Made by a program: the position numbers and the translations under genes. From Nocardiopsis kunsanensis DSM 44524 (GTDB lineage Bacteria; Actinomycetota; Actinomycetes; Streptosporangiales; Streptosporangiaceae), in contig NZ_ANAY01000007.1 in NCBI RefSeq assembly GCF_000340965.1, positions 1-64,000 of the forward strand: a stretch of DNA of 64,000 nucleotides. Direction: 5' to 3'. Each line of letters starts with the position of its first letter. The first letter of the stretch is position 1. The notes below the pieces were generated by a model. It did no database searches. It had not been told where the DNA came from and worked only from the letters and a program-made list of their open reading frames with translations. Positions 28,257-37,592 of the stretch are shown piece by piece.

Positions 28257-30650
28257 TCAGGTACCGCGGTCGGGTGCGGGGCCGCGGACCACGCCGCGGG
28301 GCGGACCGGTGCCGCCACCGGGAAGCACCGCGATCGGCCCGTCGCGGTCGGTGCGCAGGTTCACCGGCGAGATCCCCTCCAACAGCCGTAACGTGAACGG
28401 CGCCGGATGGCCGTAGGGGTTGTCCTCACCCACCGACGTGAGCGTCATCTCCGGGGACGTCGCGGCCAAGAACTCCGGAACCTGCGTCCCGCCCCCGTGG
28501 TGCGGTGTGTTCAGCACACCCACCGAGAGCAGGTCGGCCCCGGGGAGCGAGAGCAGCCGTTCCTGTGCCTCCTCCTCGACATCGCCGGTCAGGAGCACCG
28601 ACACGGGACCGTCGGCCCGCACCACCAGGGAACGGTCGTTGGACGACCCGTCGAAGTCCGGATCGGGCCACAGCACCCGCAGGGTCCAGGGACCCACGCG
28701 CACCCGCGAGCCGCGTTCACCGACCCACGTGCGCACGCCCCCCTCCGCGAGCTCATCGCCCACGGGCGAGCCCGTGAAGTCCGAGGGCACCAGCGCGGCG
28801 GGGACCGTCCGGTGCCTCAACACCCCGGGCGTCCCGTCCACGTGGTCGGCATGGTCGTGGCTGAGTACCAACAGGGGCACCGTCGAGACACCGAGGTCGC
28901 TCAGGCAGCCGTCGACCGCCTCCGGCTGCATGCCGGTGTCGAAGACCACCGCCGAACCGTCCCCGACCGACAGCACGAACGCGTCACCCTGACCCACGTC
29001 GCACGCCACCACCGCCCACCCCGCCGGCGGCCACCCGCCCGGCAGGCACCGCGACGCCAGGGCCAGCACCAGCACAGCGACCACCCCGGCGGCCACCACC
29101 CGTAGCCAACGCCGGGACCGCGCCGCCAACAGGAGCGCCAACAGCACCGCCAACACCAGGGCGCCGACCACGTCCCCACGCCACGGGAACGCCCCGTGGG
29201 GCACACGGGCCCCGTACTCGGCCACACCGGCGATCCACGAGACCCCGAGTCCCGGCACCCGCACCAGGGCACCCACGGCCGGGTCCCACACCCCCGTGAG
29301 CCAGGGCGTACCCGCGACGAACGGCGCCGCACCCAGCGAGGCGAGCGCGGCCACGAGCGCACCGAGCACGGTCACCGTCGCCACCACCGGAGCGGCGAGC
29401 ACGTTCGCGGGGACCGCCACCCACGAGACCTCTCCCGACAGCAGCACGAGCACGGGCGAGACCGCCAGCTGGGCGGCCAACGCCACCGCACACGCCTCCG
29501 CCAGAGGGCGCGGTACGCGCCGGGACCACGTCCGCGACCACGCCGGGACCCACAGCAGGATCCCCGCGGTGGCCAACACCGAGAGCGCGAACCCGTAGGA
29601 GGAGGCCAGGCCCGGGGCGGCGAACAACACCCCCACCACGGTCGCGCTCAACGCCCCGAGCCCGGCGTGCGCACGCCCGGTCGCCAGCGCCAGCAGAGCG
29701 ATCGACCCCATGAACGCCGCGCGGACCACGCTCGGTTCCGGACGGCACACCAGCACGAACAGCCAGATCATCACCGCACCGCCCGCCACCGAGCACCAGG
29801 TCGGTGCGCGCGCCAACTTGGCCACGGCCAGCACGAACCCGGTCAGGACAGCCAGGTTGGCCCCACTTACGGTCAGCAGGTGCGACATGCCCGTGGCGCG
29901 GAAGTCCTCGGTGGTCTGCGCACCGATCTCCGAGACATCACCCACGATCAGTGCCGGCAGGAGCCCGCGTTCCGGCCGGTCCAGGACCTCGGCCGCCTCC
30001 CGGAGGCGCTCACGCACCCCGTCGGCGAAAGCCTGTGTCCGGGAGACCGGCCCGATCCCCTCCGGAGGGCCGCGCACCGCCACGAGCGCCGCCGTCATCG
30101 GGTCCTCCTCCTGCAGGAACGCCCCCCGCGCCCGGACCCGCTGGCCCGGCAGCAGGGTGCCCCACTCCGGGCCGGAGGCCAACAGGACCACGGGGGCGCT
30201 CCCACGGGTCTCCAGGTTCCGAGCGGTGATCACCCACTCGGCCCGGCCCGGGCGGGGCTGCCCGGCCCGGGCCCGGGGGTCGGTGCGCACCTGGGCAACG
30301 AACTCGACCTCCCCCGGGCGTCCGGCGGCGGCGGTCGCGGAACTGTGCTCCACCCGGTACAGGTGGAGGCCGGTCACCGCTGCTGCCGTCGCCGAGCACC
30401 CCAAGGTCGCTGCCAGCCCGAGCGCAACCGCCTCCACGGGTGGGCGGGCCACGACGAGCACACCGAGTGCGAGCCCGGCCACGAGCGCGGCGAAGACCCA
30501 GGAGATCCACGGAGCGACCGCGAGCGCGCCGAGAACGGTCAGCCAGGTCGCCACCGCGGGGGCCGCCAGACGCAGGTCGGGAGGGCGCCCCACGGAGAAA
30601 CCGTCGGTGCCCAGCCAGCTCACCACCGCGTTCCGATCCTTTCCGTGCAC
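28257..30650 (-). CDS. comEC: ComEC/Rec2 competence membrane protein
   Basis: Putative DNA-uptake channel of 797 residues. It has an N-terminal DUF4131-type region with membrane segments, a central competence domain of many helices containing LLTVSGANLAVLTG, and a C-terminal metallo-beta-lactamase domain with LSHDHADHVDGTPG and a later TPHHGGGTQVPEFL. The start at 30650 is ATG. Competence is not demonstrated in most actinobacteria that carry comEC, so its role is uncertain. The comEA gene lies 114 bp upstream. Confidence 0.92.
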   Translation of the reverse strand: MHGKDRNAVVSWLGTDGFSVGRPPDLRLAAPAVATWLTVLGALAVAPWISWVFAALVAGLALGVLVVARPPVEAVALGLAATLGCSATAAAVTGLHLYRVEHSSATAAAGRPGEVEFVAQVRTDPRARAGQPRPGRAEWVITARNLETRGSAPVVLLASGPEWGTLLPGQRVRARGAFLQEEDPMTAALVAVRGPPEGIGPVSRTQAFADGVRERLREAAEVLDRPERGLLPALIVGDVSEIGAQTTEDFRATGMSHLLTVSGANLAVLTGFVLAVAKLARAPTWCSVAGGAVMIWLFVLVCRPEPSVVRAAFMGSIALLALATGRAHAGLGALSATVVGVLFAAPGLASSYGFALSVLATAGILLWVPAWSRTWSRRVPRPLAEACAVALAAQLAVSPVLVLLSGEVSWVAVPANVLAAPVVATVTVLGALVAALASLGAAPFVAGTPWLTGVWDPAVGALVRVPGLGVSWIAGVAEYGARVPHGAFPWRGDVVGALVLAVLLALLLAARSRRWLRVVAAGVVAVLVLALASRCLPGGWPPAGWAVVACDVGQGDAFVLSVGDGSAVVFDTGMQPEAVDGCLSDLGVSTVPLLVLSHDHADHVDGTPGVLRHRTVPAALVPSDFTGSPVGDELAEGGVRTWVGERGSRVRVGPWTLRVLWPDPDFDGSSNDRSLVVRADGPVSVLLTGDVEEEAQERLLSLPGADLLSVGVLNTPHHGGGTQVPEFLAATSPEMTLTSVGEDNPYGHPAPFTLRLLEGISPVNLRTDRDGPIAVLPGGGTGPPRGVVRGPAPDRGT

Positions 30651-30764
30651 GTCCGTTCGGACCCTGGGGCGGCCGGTACGCGTGGGTGGTGGGCGCCGGG
30701 CGGAGCGCCCGTGCCGGAGCGCGGTGTGCGTACGCGGGTTCGAGGGGCAGGCAAGTGGGCGGGG

Positions 30765-32774
30765 TCAGAGCATCACCCGGTCCTCCAGACCATCGAAGGT
30801 GCTCTGCCCGATCCCGCTGACCTCCATCAGCTCCTCGACGTCGGAGAAGGATCCACCGAGGGAGTCGCGGTGCTCCAGGATCGCTTCGGCCTTGGCCTCG
30901 CCGATCCCCGGCAAGGCCTCCAACGCGGCCCCGTCGGCCTGGTTGAGACTGATCCGTCCGCCGTCCTGGCCGCCCTCGTCCTCCGCGTCTTCGGCGGCGA
31001 CCTCCGAACCGAGCAGGATCCGTTCGCCGTCGGCCACGGGGCGGGCCAGGTTGACCAGGTCCAGGTCGGCGTCGGGCAGTGCGCCTCCGGCCTCCTCGAC
31101 CGCGTCCAGGACCCGTGCCCCGGACGGGAGCGTGTACAGGCCAGGTTCCTCGACAGCACCCCCGACGTGCACGACCACGTCCTCGTCGGCTCCCGGTCCG
31201 GCGCCGTCCCCCGCGGTGCCGTCCTCCGTGGCGCCGTCCCCGCTGCCGCCGCTCTCGGGGGCGGCCTGGGGCGCCATTTCGGGGAGGTCGACCTCCTCCG
31301 GTTCCCGGCGCAGGAACAGCAGCGCGGCCAGGACCGCTGCCGCGCCCAGGACGAAGAGCGCGACGACCGCCCGTTTGGACAGGGCCGCGTTCGGGCCCCA
31401 CCATCGGGCCAGGCGGTTCATCGGGCCGTCGGCAGCGTCGTCGGTGTCGAACTCCACGTAGCCGGACGGCGGCCTGCGTTCCTTGAGGACCTCCTCGTCG
31501 CAGGGGTCCAGCCACGGGGACCCTTCCGGTTCCCGGGAGCGCCTCCCCGGTGCGGTGCCCGGTACGGGGGCGGCGACGGCCACCGTGTCCTCGGGGTCGC
31601 GGTCGGGCCAGTCGGCGGAGGCGGTGCTGCGCTGCTTTCCGGACGGGGGATGCACGGGCCAGGACGGCCGGCGGTACTCGCGCGGTTGTTCCCCCAAGGG
31701 CCGGTGCCCCACCCATTTGCGCGCTGTGGGAGGGCGTGGGGCGGTGCCGGACCCCGGGTGGGCGGGGGCCGGGGAGCGCGGGCGCAGGCGCACGGTCCCG
31801 TCGTCGGGAAGCTCCCTCTCGACGTGGGAGGGAGGGGAGGGGCGAGCGCTCTCCGCTGTGGCGGAGGATGGCCCTGTGGGAATGCGGGGCCGGTGATCAC
31901 GTAGGACCTCGGTGCTGATCGGTGGGTCCTCGGCGGCGGTGTGCTCGGAGGTGGAGGGGGCCTGGCCGTTCGCCCTCGCGCCGCGGGTCCTGCCGCTCGG
32001 TCCCGGACCGTGGGCTGTCCCCGTGGGGTCCGGGGTGTGCGGGCTCGGGGCGCGACGTGGACGCAGGCGGGTGGTGACCGTACCGTCGAGCAGGTCGTCG
32101 TCGGGGTCGGTGGCGGACGGGGAGAGCTCGTCTCCCGTGTCCGCCCCGGCGGGGGACCGTGCTTCCACGGGCGCCGCCGGACGTCCCTGAGGGCACGGTC
32201 GTACGGACGTGTGCGTGCGGCCGCGGGGGTGTGTACGGTCCGTGTCCCGGGGACCGCCGGAACCGGTGTCTGCCCGGCGCGCTCCGGAGGGTGGCGGCAG
32301 GCGCTCGGTCTCGGACTCCTCCAGCAGCGCGGTCAGCGGTGTGTGCTCCTCCCCGGGGCGAGGGCCGGAAACAGCGGCCTCCCCGGAACGGAGACCCTGC
32401 TCCCGGCGGGGTCCGGGCCATGGTGGAGGGGCGTCGGTGCCGGAGCGTCTGCCCGTGCCCGCCGACGGGCACGGGGGAGACGCGCGCCCCTCCGTGCCCG
32501 TGCGTGGCCGTCCGGGCGTGGTACCCCTGCCCGGCCGAGTGCGTGTGTTCCCGGGACCGGTACGTCCCTCCGCGTCCGTGCGCGGGGACCCGGGACCGGG
32601 GTGGTGCCGCACCGCGTAGGGAGCGGCCGGCACGGGGGAGCCGGCCAACGGCGGGCGCGGGATCCGGGAGCGCAGCCGCTGGGCCGCAGGGGACTCGTGC
32701 AGCGGACGCGGGCCGCCGTCAGGGGGCGGTCCCGGCGCGTGGTGGCGTTCGTGCCGGGGGGAGCGAGGACTCAT
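30765..32774 (-). CDS. comEA: ComEA-like helix-hairpin-helix DNA-binding protein, long N-terminus
   Basis: The last 220 or so residues are a normal ComEA: one membrane helix (AVVALFVLGAAAVLAALLF), an acidic linker, an SLBB domain (VVHVGGAVEEPGLYTL) and the HhH motif ISLNQADGAALEALPGIGEAKA that binds DNA outside the membrane. The first 445 or so residues form a Pro/Arg/Thr-rich, probably disordered cytoplasmic region containing a repeated motif (DGTV-TRLRPR and DGTVRLRPR). The usual family length is 200-400 residues. The frame is open throughout, but the true start could lie further in, for example at the Met before NRLARWW. It precedes comEC in the same direction. Confidence 0.8.
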   Translation of the reverse strand: MSPRSPRHERHHAPGPPPDGGPRPLHESPAAQRLRSRIPRPPLAGSPVPAAPYAVRHHPGPGSPRTDAEGRTGPGNTRTRPGRGTTPGRPRTGTEGRASPPCPSAGTGRRSGTDAPPPWPGPRREQGLRSGEAAVSGPRPGEEHTPLTALLEESETERLPPPSGARRADTGSGGPRDTDRTHPRGRTHTSVRPCPQGRPAAPVEARSPAGADTGDELSPSATDPDDDLLDGTVTTRLRPRRAPSPHTPDPTGTAHGPGPSGRTRGARANGQAPSTSEHTAAEDPPISTEVLRDHRPRIPTGPSSATAESARPSPPSHVERELPDDGTVRLRPRSPAPAHPGSGTAPRPPTARKWVGHRPLGEQPREYRRPSWPVHPPSGKQRSTASADWPDRDPEDTVAVAAPVPGTAPGRRSREPEGSPWLDPCDEEVLKERRPPSGYVEFDTDDAADGPMNRLARWWGPNAALSKRAVVALFVLGAAAVLAALLFLRREPEEVDLPEMAPQAAPESGGSGDGATEDGTAGDGAGPGADEDVVVHVGGAVEEPGLYTLPSGARVLDAVEEAGGALPDADLDLVNLARPVADGERILLGSEVAAEDAEDEGGQDGGRISLNQADGAALEALPGIGEAKAEAILEHRDSLGGSFSDVEELMEVSGIGQSTFDGLEDRVML

Positions 32775-32847
32775 ACCTCAACGCTAGAGAAGGGGTAGCC
32801 GTGTGTCATCGGGTGATTCCGAGTTGTGGACGACCCCTGCACAGAAA

Positions 32848-32878
32848 AGCCCGGCCCCGGGGTGACCGGGACCGGGCT
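32848..32878 (-). terminator. Terminator after rpsT
   Basis: A 13-bp stem (one G-T pair), AGCCCGGTCCCGG with its partner on the minus strand, 5-nt loop, followed by TTTTC: a textbook intrinsic terminator just after rpsT. Confidence 0.85.
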
Positions 32879-32894
32879 CCGAAGAACCGGGGGC

Positions 32895-33164
32895 TCAGGC
32901 GGCCTGCAGCTTGTCCAGACGCTTGGCGATCGCGCTCTTGCGGTTCGCGGCCTGGTTCTTGTGGATGACGCCCTTGCTGACGGCCTTGTCCAGCGAGCGG
33001 GCGGCGCTGCGCTGGGCGACGGTGGCCTGCTCGACGTTCCCGGCCTCGGCGGCCTCACGGAACCGGCGGATGGCGGTCTTCAGGGAAGAGCGCACCGCCT
33101 GGTTGCGGACACGCGCCTTCTCGTTCTGCAGAATGCGCTTCTTCTGCGACTTGATGTTCGCCAT
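32895..33164 (-). CDS. rpsT: 30S ribosomal protein S20
   Basis: S20 binds 16S rRNA early in 30S assembly. The 89-residue, Ala/Arg/Lys-rich helical protein begins [21 protein letters not shown] and contains the conserved [19 protein letters not shown]. It has its own terminator and a palindrome at its probable start of transcription (33301-33325). Confidence 0.98.
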   Translation of the reverse strand: MANIKSQKKRILQNEKARVRNQAVRSSLKTAIRRFREAAEAGNVEQATVAQRSAARSLDKAVSKGVIHKNQAANRKSAIAKRLDKLQAA

Positions 33165-33503
33165 GCGAAAACGTGCTCCAGTTGCTCTGTTGCTGTGCGC
33201 CGATCGAACAGGCCGTCCTACTCACGTGCAGCCGTTCCGTGAGTGGCGTGCGTGGGCGTCGGCGCGGGGTGTGTGAGTCCACAGGGCTCGAAGCCGAGTG
33301 TGGAAATCCGAGACACGGACTTCCAGTATGCAACATGCGCGCACTGGTTCGTGCACTCGGTGCGGGCGGCTTCCCCCACATTTCCTCTTCCTGGGCGCAT
33401 GTTCCCCGCGCGCCGGCAACACACGGTTCCCGTCCACGGGCCGTTCCCGGGCGTAGGACCCGTGGGCCGGCCGACCCCGCACCCGGCCGGGTACGCACCG
33501 GGA
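33165..33503. other. Upstream region of rpsT
   Basis: About 340 bp without a gene. It contains a 25-bp imperfect palindrome (33301-33325: TGGAA-a-TCCG-AGACA-CGGA-c-TTCCA). Beside it, on the minus strand, is a CATACT box with TG two bases before it, which could be an extended -10 for rpsT; the palindrome would then cover the transcription start. Confidence 0.45.
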
Positions 33504-34481
33504 TCAGCCGTTGCCGAGCCATCCCGAGGTGTAGGCGTCCAGGTCCTCCCGGTCGGCCTCGTCGGCCACGTACAGCGCCACACCGACCGTGGTGTCCGCA
33601 CCGGGACCGGCCTCGCCCAGCCCCAGGCGTACCGCCCGCAGGGCCGTCTCCGCCTCTTCGTTCTCGTGCACCGGCGCCCACGTGCGGCTCGTGTGGACGG
33701 GGACACCGAAGCGCACGGTGAGCCCCTCCTGCCGGTTCAGAGCATCCAGCGACTGCGTGACCTGGCGGGCCATGAAGCCGCCGTACATCGACCCCGTGGG
33801 CATCGCCGCGTCGACACCGGGCAACACGACGTCGTCGGCCTGTGCGACGACACGCTCCAGGTAACCCTTGGACCAGTACTTCTCCCCGCCGCCGAACACG
33901 AACGAGGGCACCCGCCCGCCGGGCACCAGCTCCACGTGGTGTGCGCGCACCGACAGCACGGGGTCCTCACCGAGTTCCTCGCGCACTTCCTCCACCAGCG
34001 CAGGGTAGGAGGGGTCGTTGACCGTCACCGGGCTCACGTCCAGGTGCACGCCGTCGAACCCGTCGCCGGCCAGCTCCGCGGCGGCCGGCACCAGCTCCGC
34101 GCGTTCCTCGGCCCCGAACCGGTCCTCCACCAGGGAGGAGCCGTCCGCGGTGTGCCGCAGCCAGGCCAGGGCCCGCACGTCGGGGTGGTGCTCATCGAGC
34201 CAGGACAGCAGGGAGGCGGTCTCCTCCACAGGCGTGACCGAACCGTCCCCGGAGATCCGTCCGGCGTGCACGTACAGGGTGTCGATCCCGCCGGTGCCCA
34301 ACAGGGCCGAGAGAGCGCCGGTGTCCTCCCAGGAACCCACCCAGGCCGCGTCCGAGCCGCTGCCGCCCACCGACGAGTCCGGTTCGCCCGAGTACTGGTG
34401 GGCCAGGAGCGCGCTCGCCGCCACCGCCAGGACGGCCACTGCGGCCACTCCGGCGAGCAACCGTGTCAACACCCACTTCAC
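33504..34481 (-). CDS. Exported protein with GH18-like barrel segment
   Basis: Unrecognised 325-residue protein. A hydrophobic N-terminal helix (VLTRLLAGVAAVAVLAVAASALLA) acts as an uncleaved anchor or signal. The extracellular part contains AGDGFDGVHLDVSPV, which resembles the beta-4 strand of GH18 glycosidases (DGxDxDxE), but the catalytic Glu position is Ser. LSVRAHHVELVP and a C-terminal TWAPVHENEEAETAL segment complete a probable TIM-barrel-like fold. GTG 34481 follows GGAAGGAG. A non-catalytic sugar-binding role is possible, but the function is unknown. It is divergent from lepA. Confidence 0.7.
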   Translation of the reverse strand: MKWVLTRLLAGVAAVAVLAVAASALLAHQYSGEPDSSVGGSGSDAAWVGSWEDTGALSALLGTGGIDTLYVHAGRISGDGSVTPVEETASLLSWLDEHHPDVRALAWLRHTADGSSLVEDRFGAEERAELVPAAAELAGDGFDGVHLDVSPVTVNDPSYPALVEEVREELGEDPVLSVRAHHVELVPGGRVPSFVFGGGEKYWSKGYLERVVAQADDVVLPGVDAAMPTGSMYGGFMARQVTQSLDALNRQEGLTVRFGVPVHTSRTWAPVHENEEAETALRAVRLGLGEAGPGADTTVGVALYVADEADREDLDAYTSGWLGNG

Positions 34482-34726
34482 CCGATCGCTCCTTCCACGG
34501 CCCGTTCGGGCCCCTGCCTGCCCCGTCCGTACCCGGGATCGTCGACCGCACCGGCGTGAGGGGCCGGAAGCTGACATAATCTGGACAGTACCTCCCGCGC
34601 CCACGGGCCCGACCGCTCTGTCGACCGGTCGCCGGCCGTCGCCGTGGGATGATGTCAGACGCCGCCGACCGCGGCGGGTCGATGCCCGCGCGCACGACCA
34701 GCAACCAACCTGTTGAACGGAGCACG

Positions 34727-36577
34727 GTGGCACAGCCGAACTGGACCGATCCTGCGCGGATCCGCAACTTCTGCATCATCGCGCACATCGACCATGGCAA
34801 GTCGACGCTGGCCGACCGGATGCTCCAGATGACCGGGGTCGTCAAGGAACGCCAGATGCGCGCCCAGTACCTGGACCGCATGGACATCGAACGTGAGCGC
34901 GGCATCACCATCAAGTCGCAAGCGGTACGTATCCCGTTCACCGCCCTGGACGACCAGGAGTACACGCTCGACCTCATCGACACCCCCGGGCACGTCGACT
35001 TCACCTACGAGGTCTCCCGTTCACTGGCCGCCTGCGAGGGCGCGATCCTGCTCGTGGACGCCGCGCAGGGCATCGAGGCCCAGACCCTGGCCAACCTGTA
35101 CATGGCGCTGGAGAACGATCTCGTCATCATCCCGGTGCTCAACAAGATCGACCTGCCGGCCGCCCAGCCGCAGAAGTACGCCGAGGAGCTCGCCGGTATC
35201 ATCGGCTGCGACCCCTCCGACGTGCTCAAGGTCAGCGCCAAGACCGGTGACGGCGTGGAGGACCTCCTCAACGAGATCGTCACCCAGTTCCCGCCCCCGG
35301 TCGGTGAGGCCGAGGCCCCGGCACGCGCGATGATCTTCGACTCGGTCTACGACACCTACCGCGGTGTGGTCACCTATGTGCGTGTGGTCGACGGGCGTCT
35401 GCGCGCCCGCGAGCGTATCCAGATGATGTCGACCAGGGCCTCCCACGAGATCCTGGAGATCGGGGTGAGCTCACCCGAGCCGCGCAAGGCCGACGGTCTG
35501 GGTGTGGGCGAGGTCGGCTACATCATCACCGGGGTGAAGGACGTACGCCAGTCGAAGGTCGGTGACACCATCACCTCCTTCAACAAGCCCGCCGAGAAGA
35601 TGCTCGAGGGTTACCGGGAGCCCAAGCCGATGGTGTTCTCGGGCCTGTACCCGATCGACGGGACCGATTACCCGGTCCTGCGCGACGCCCTCGAGAAGCT
35701 CCAGCTCAACGACGCCTCGCTGGAGTTCGAACCGGAGACCTCCGCTGCCCTGGGGTTCGGTTTCCGTTGCGGTTTCCTGGGCCTGCTCCACCTGGAGATC
35801 ACCCGTGCCCGCCTGGAGCGCGAGTACGACCTCGACCTCATCTCCACCGCGCCCAACGTGGTCTACCGGGTGGACATGGAGGACGGTGAGGAGCACATCG
35901 TCACCAACCCCAGCGAGTTCCCCGGCGGCAAGATCGACAAGATCTACGAGCCGGTCGTCAAGGGCACGATGCTCACCCCGTCGGAGTTCATCGGCCCCAT
36001 CATGGAGCTGTGCCAGGACCGGCGGGGCACGCTGCACGGTATGGACTACCTGTCCGAGGACCGTGTGGAGATGCGTTACACCCTGCCGCTGGCCGAGATC
36101 GTGTTCGACTTCTTCGACCAGCTCAAGTCCCGCACCAAGGGGTACGCCTCCTTGGACTACGAGCCCACCGACGAGGTCGAGTCCGACCTGGTCAAGGTCG
36201 ACATCCTTCTGCAGGGCGAGGCCGTGGACGCCTTCTCCGCGATCGTGCACAAGGACAAGGCCTACGCCTACGGGGTGGAGATGACCAAGAAGCTGCGCGA
36301 GCTCATCCCGCGGCAGCAGTTCGAGGTGCCCATCCAGGCCGCGATCGGTTCCCGGATCATCGCCCGTGAGAACATCCGCGCGATCCGCAAGGACGTGCTC
36401 TCCAAGTGCTACGGCGGTGACATCAGCCGTAAGCGCAAGCTGCTGGAGAAGCAGAAGGAGGGCAAGAAGCGCATGAAGATGGTCGGCCGGGTCGAGGTGC
36501 CCCAGGAGGCCTTCATCTCCGCGCTGTCCACCGAGAGCGGCGGCGACGAGAAGGACGAGAAGAAGAAAAAGAAGTAG
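34727..36577 (+). CDS. lepA: Elongation factor 4 (LepA) GTPase
   Basis: LepA binds ribosomes and affects initiation and back-translocation under stress. The 616-residue protein has G1 [14 protein letters not shown]3 DTPGHVDF and G4 NKIDLP, then EF-G-like domains and the unique C-terminal domain ([29 protein letters not shown]) ending in a Lys-rich tail. I chose GTG 34727 with GGAG just upstream, giving [17 protein letters not shown] 34682 would add 15 residues. A long terminator follows. Confidence 0.96.
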   Translation: MAQPNWTDPARIRNFCIIAHIDHGKSTLADRMLQMTGVVKERQMRAQYLDRMDIERERGITIKSQAVRIPFTALDDQEYTLDLIDTPGHVDFTYEVSRSLAACEGAILLVDAAQGIEAQTLANLYMALENDLVIIPVLNKIDLPAAQPQKYAEELAGIIGCDPSDVLKVSAKTGDGVEDLLNEIVTQFPPPVGEAEAPARAMIFDSVYDTYRGVVTYVRVVDGRLRARERIQMMSTRASHEILEIGVSSPEPRKADGLGVGEVGYIITGVKDVRQSKVGDTITSFNKPAEKMLEGYREPKPMVFSGLYPIDGTDYPVLRDALEKLQLNDASLEFEPETSAALGFGFRCGFLGLLHLEITRARLEREYDLDLISTAPNVVYRVDMEDGEEHIVTNPSEFPGGKIDKIYEPVVKGTMLTPSEFIGPIMELCQDRRGTLHGMDYLSEDRVEMRYTLPLAEIVFDFFDQLKSRTKGYASLDYEPTDEVESDLVKVDILLQGEAVDAFSAIVHKDKAYAYGVEMTKKLRELIPRQQFEVPIQAAIGSRIIARENIRAIRKDVLSKCYGGDISRKRKLLEKQKEGKKRMKMVGRVEVPQEAFISALSTESGGDEKDEKKKKK

Positions 36578-36615
36578 TGCGCCGCGGGCCGGTCCCACCC
36601 GGCCGGCCCGCAGGA

Positions 36616-36667
36616 CACACGACGAAGGGGGAAGGTCCCCGCGGGGACCTTCCCCCTTCGTCGTGTG
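36616..36667. terminator. Perfect 25-bp inverted repeat between lepA and malG
   Basis: A perfect 25-bp stem with a 2-base GC loop lies between the convergent lepA and malG genes. It should terminate transcription from both sides. Perfect stems of this length are uncommon. Confidence 0.85.
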
Positions 36668-36683
36668 CGGGGCAGGACGGACC

Positions 36684-37592
36684 TCAGCCCTTGACCGCTC
36701 CGGAGGTCAGGCCTTCGGAGATGTAGCGCTGCAGGAACCAGAAGACCGCGAGTGTGGGCAGCGACAGCATGATCGCCCCGACCGCGAACATCCCGAAGTT
36801 GGCGTTGCGCTGCGAGTCCACGAGTTGGTGCAGCCCCAGACCCAGCGTCTGGGCGTCGGTGTCACGCAGGAACACACTCGCCAGCAGGAACTCGTTGATG
36901 GTGTTGATGAACACCAGCAGTGCCACGATCGCCAGAACCGGGGTCACCAGCGGCAGCATGATGCGGAAGAACACCTGTGCGTGGGTGGCCCCGTCCATCT
37001 GCGCCGACTCGTCGAGCTCCTTGGGGACGGTGTCGAAGAACCCCTTCATGAGCCAGGTGTTGATGCTCAGCGCACCGCCCAGGTACACCAGCAGCAGCCC
37101 CCACCGGGTGTCGAAACCGATCGCCGGGTAGAGCTCCCCGAGATCGGAGAACATCAGGTAGATCGCCACGATCGCCAAGAACTGCGGGAACATCTGGATC
37201 ACCAGGAGCCCGATGAGTCCCACGCGCCGTCCCTTGAACCGCATCCGGCTGAAGGCGTACGCGGCCAGCGCCGACAGCAGTACCGTCACGGCGGCGTTGG
37301 TGACTGCGAAGAACAGCGAGTTCGTGTACCAGGTCGCGAACGGTGTGCTGTCGAACAGGGCGCGGGCGTTGTCGAAGCTCGCTCCGGTCGGCCACAGTTG
37401 CGAGCTACTGAGTGTCCCGAGCGGGTTGAGGGCTGCCGAGACCACGAACAGCACGGGGAAGACCGCGAACGCCACGACGACCAGCATGACGGCGTGGCGC
37501 CAGCCCAGCCGGCGTGCCCACAGGGCGAACCGGGTCCCGGTCGTGCGGCGGTGCACGGGCCGAGCGACCGTGTCGAGGGTGTCGGCCGTCAT
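36684..37592 (-). CDS. malG: Maltose ABC transporter permease MalG
   Basis: Inner-membrane permease of a maltose or maltodextrin importer. The 302-residue protein has six predicted helices, starting after a basic N-terminus, and the EAA loop KELDESAQMDGATHAQVFFRIMLPL that contacts the ATPase. The start overlaps the malF stop by ATGA, so translation is coupled. No ATPase gene (MsiK/MalK type) is in the cluster; in actinobacteria a shared ATPase encoded elsewhere often serves such systems. Confidence 0.88.
   Translation of the reverse strand: MTADTLDTVARPVHRRTTGTRFALWARRLGWRHAVMLVVVAFAVFPVLFVVSAALNPLGTLSSSQLWPTGASFDNARALFDSTPFATWYTNSLFFAVTNAAVTVLLSALAAYAFSRMRFKGRRVGLIGLLVIQMFPQFLAIVAIYLMFSDLGELYPAIGFDTRWGLLLVYLGGALSINTWLMKGFFDTVPKELDESAQMDGATHAQVFFRIMLPLVTPVLAIVALLVFINTINEFLLASVFLRDTDAQTLGLGLHQLVDSQRNANFGMFAVGAIMLSLPTLAVFWFLQRYISEGLTSGAVKG

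Noticed and set aside
30725-30770. GGGTTCGA-containing stretch resembling a tRNA T-loop
   Set aside because: No matching acceptor, D or anticodon stems can be built around it; no tRNA gene was found anywhere in the window.
29196-31904. About 900-codon open frame on the plus strand across comEC and comEA
   Set aside because: Composition is Arg/His/Pro-rich with no motif; it is antisense to two well-defined genes.
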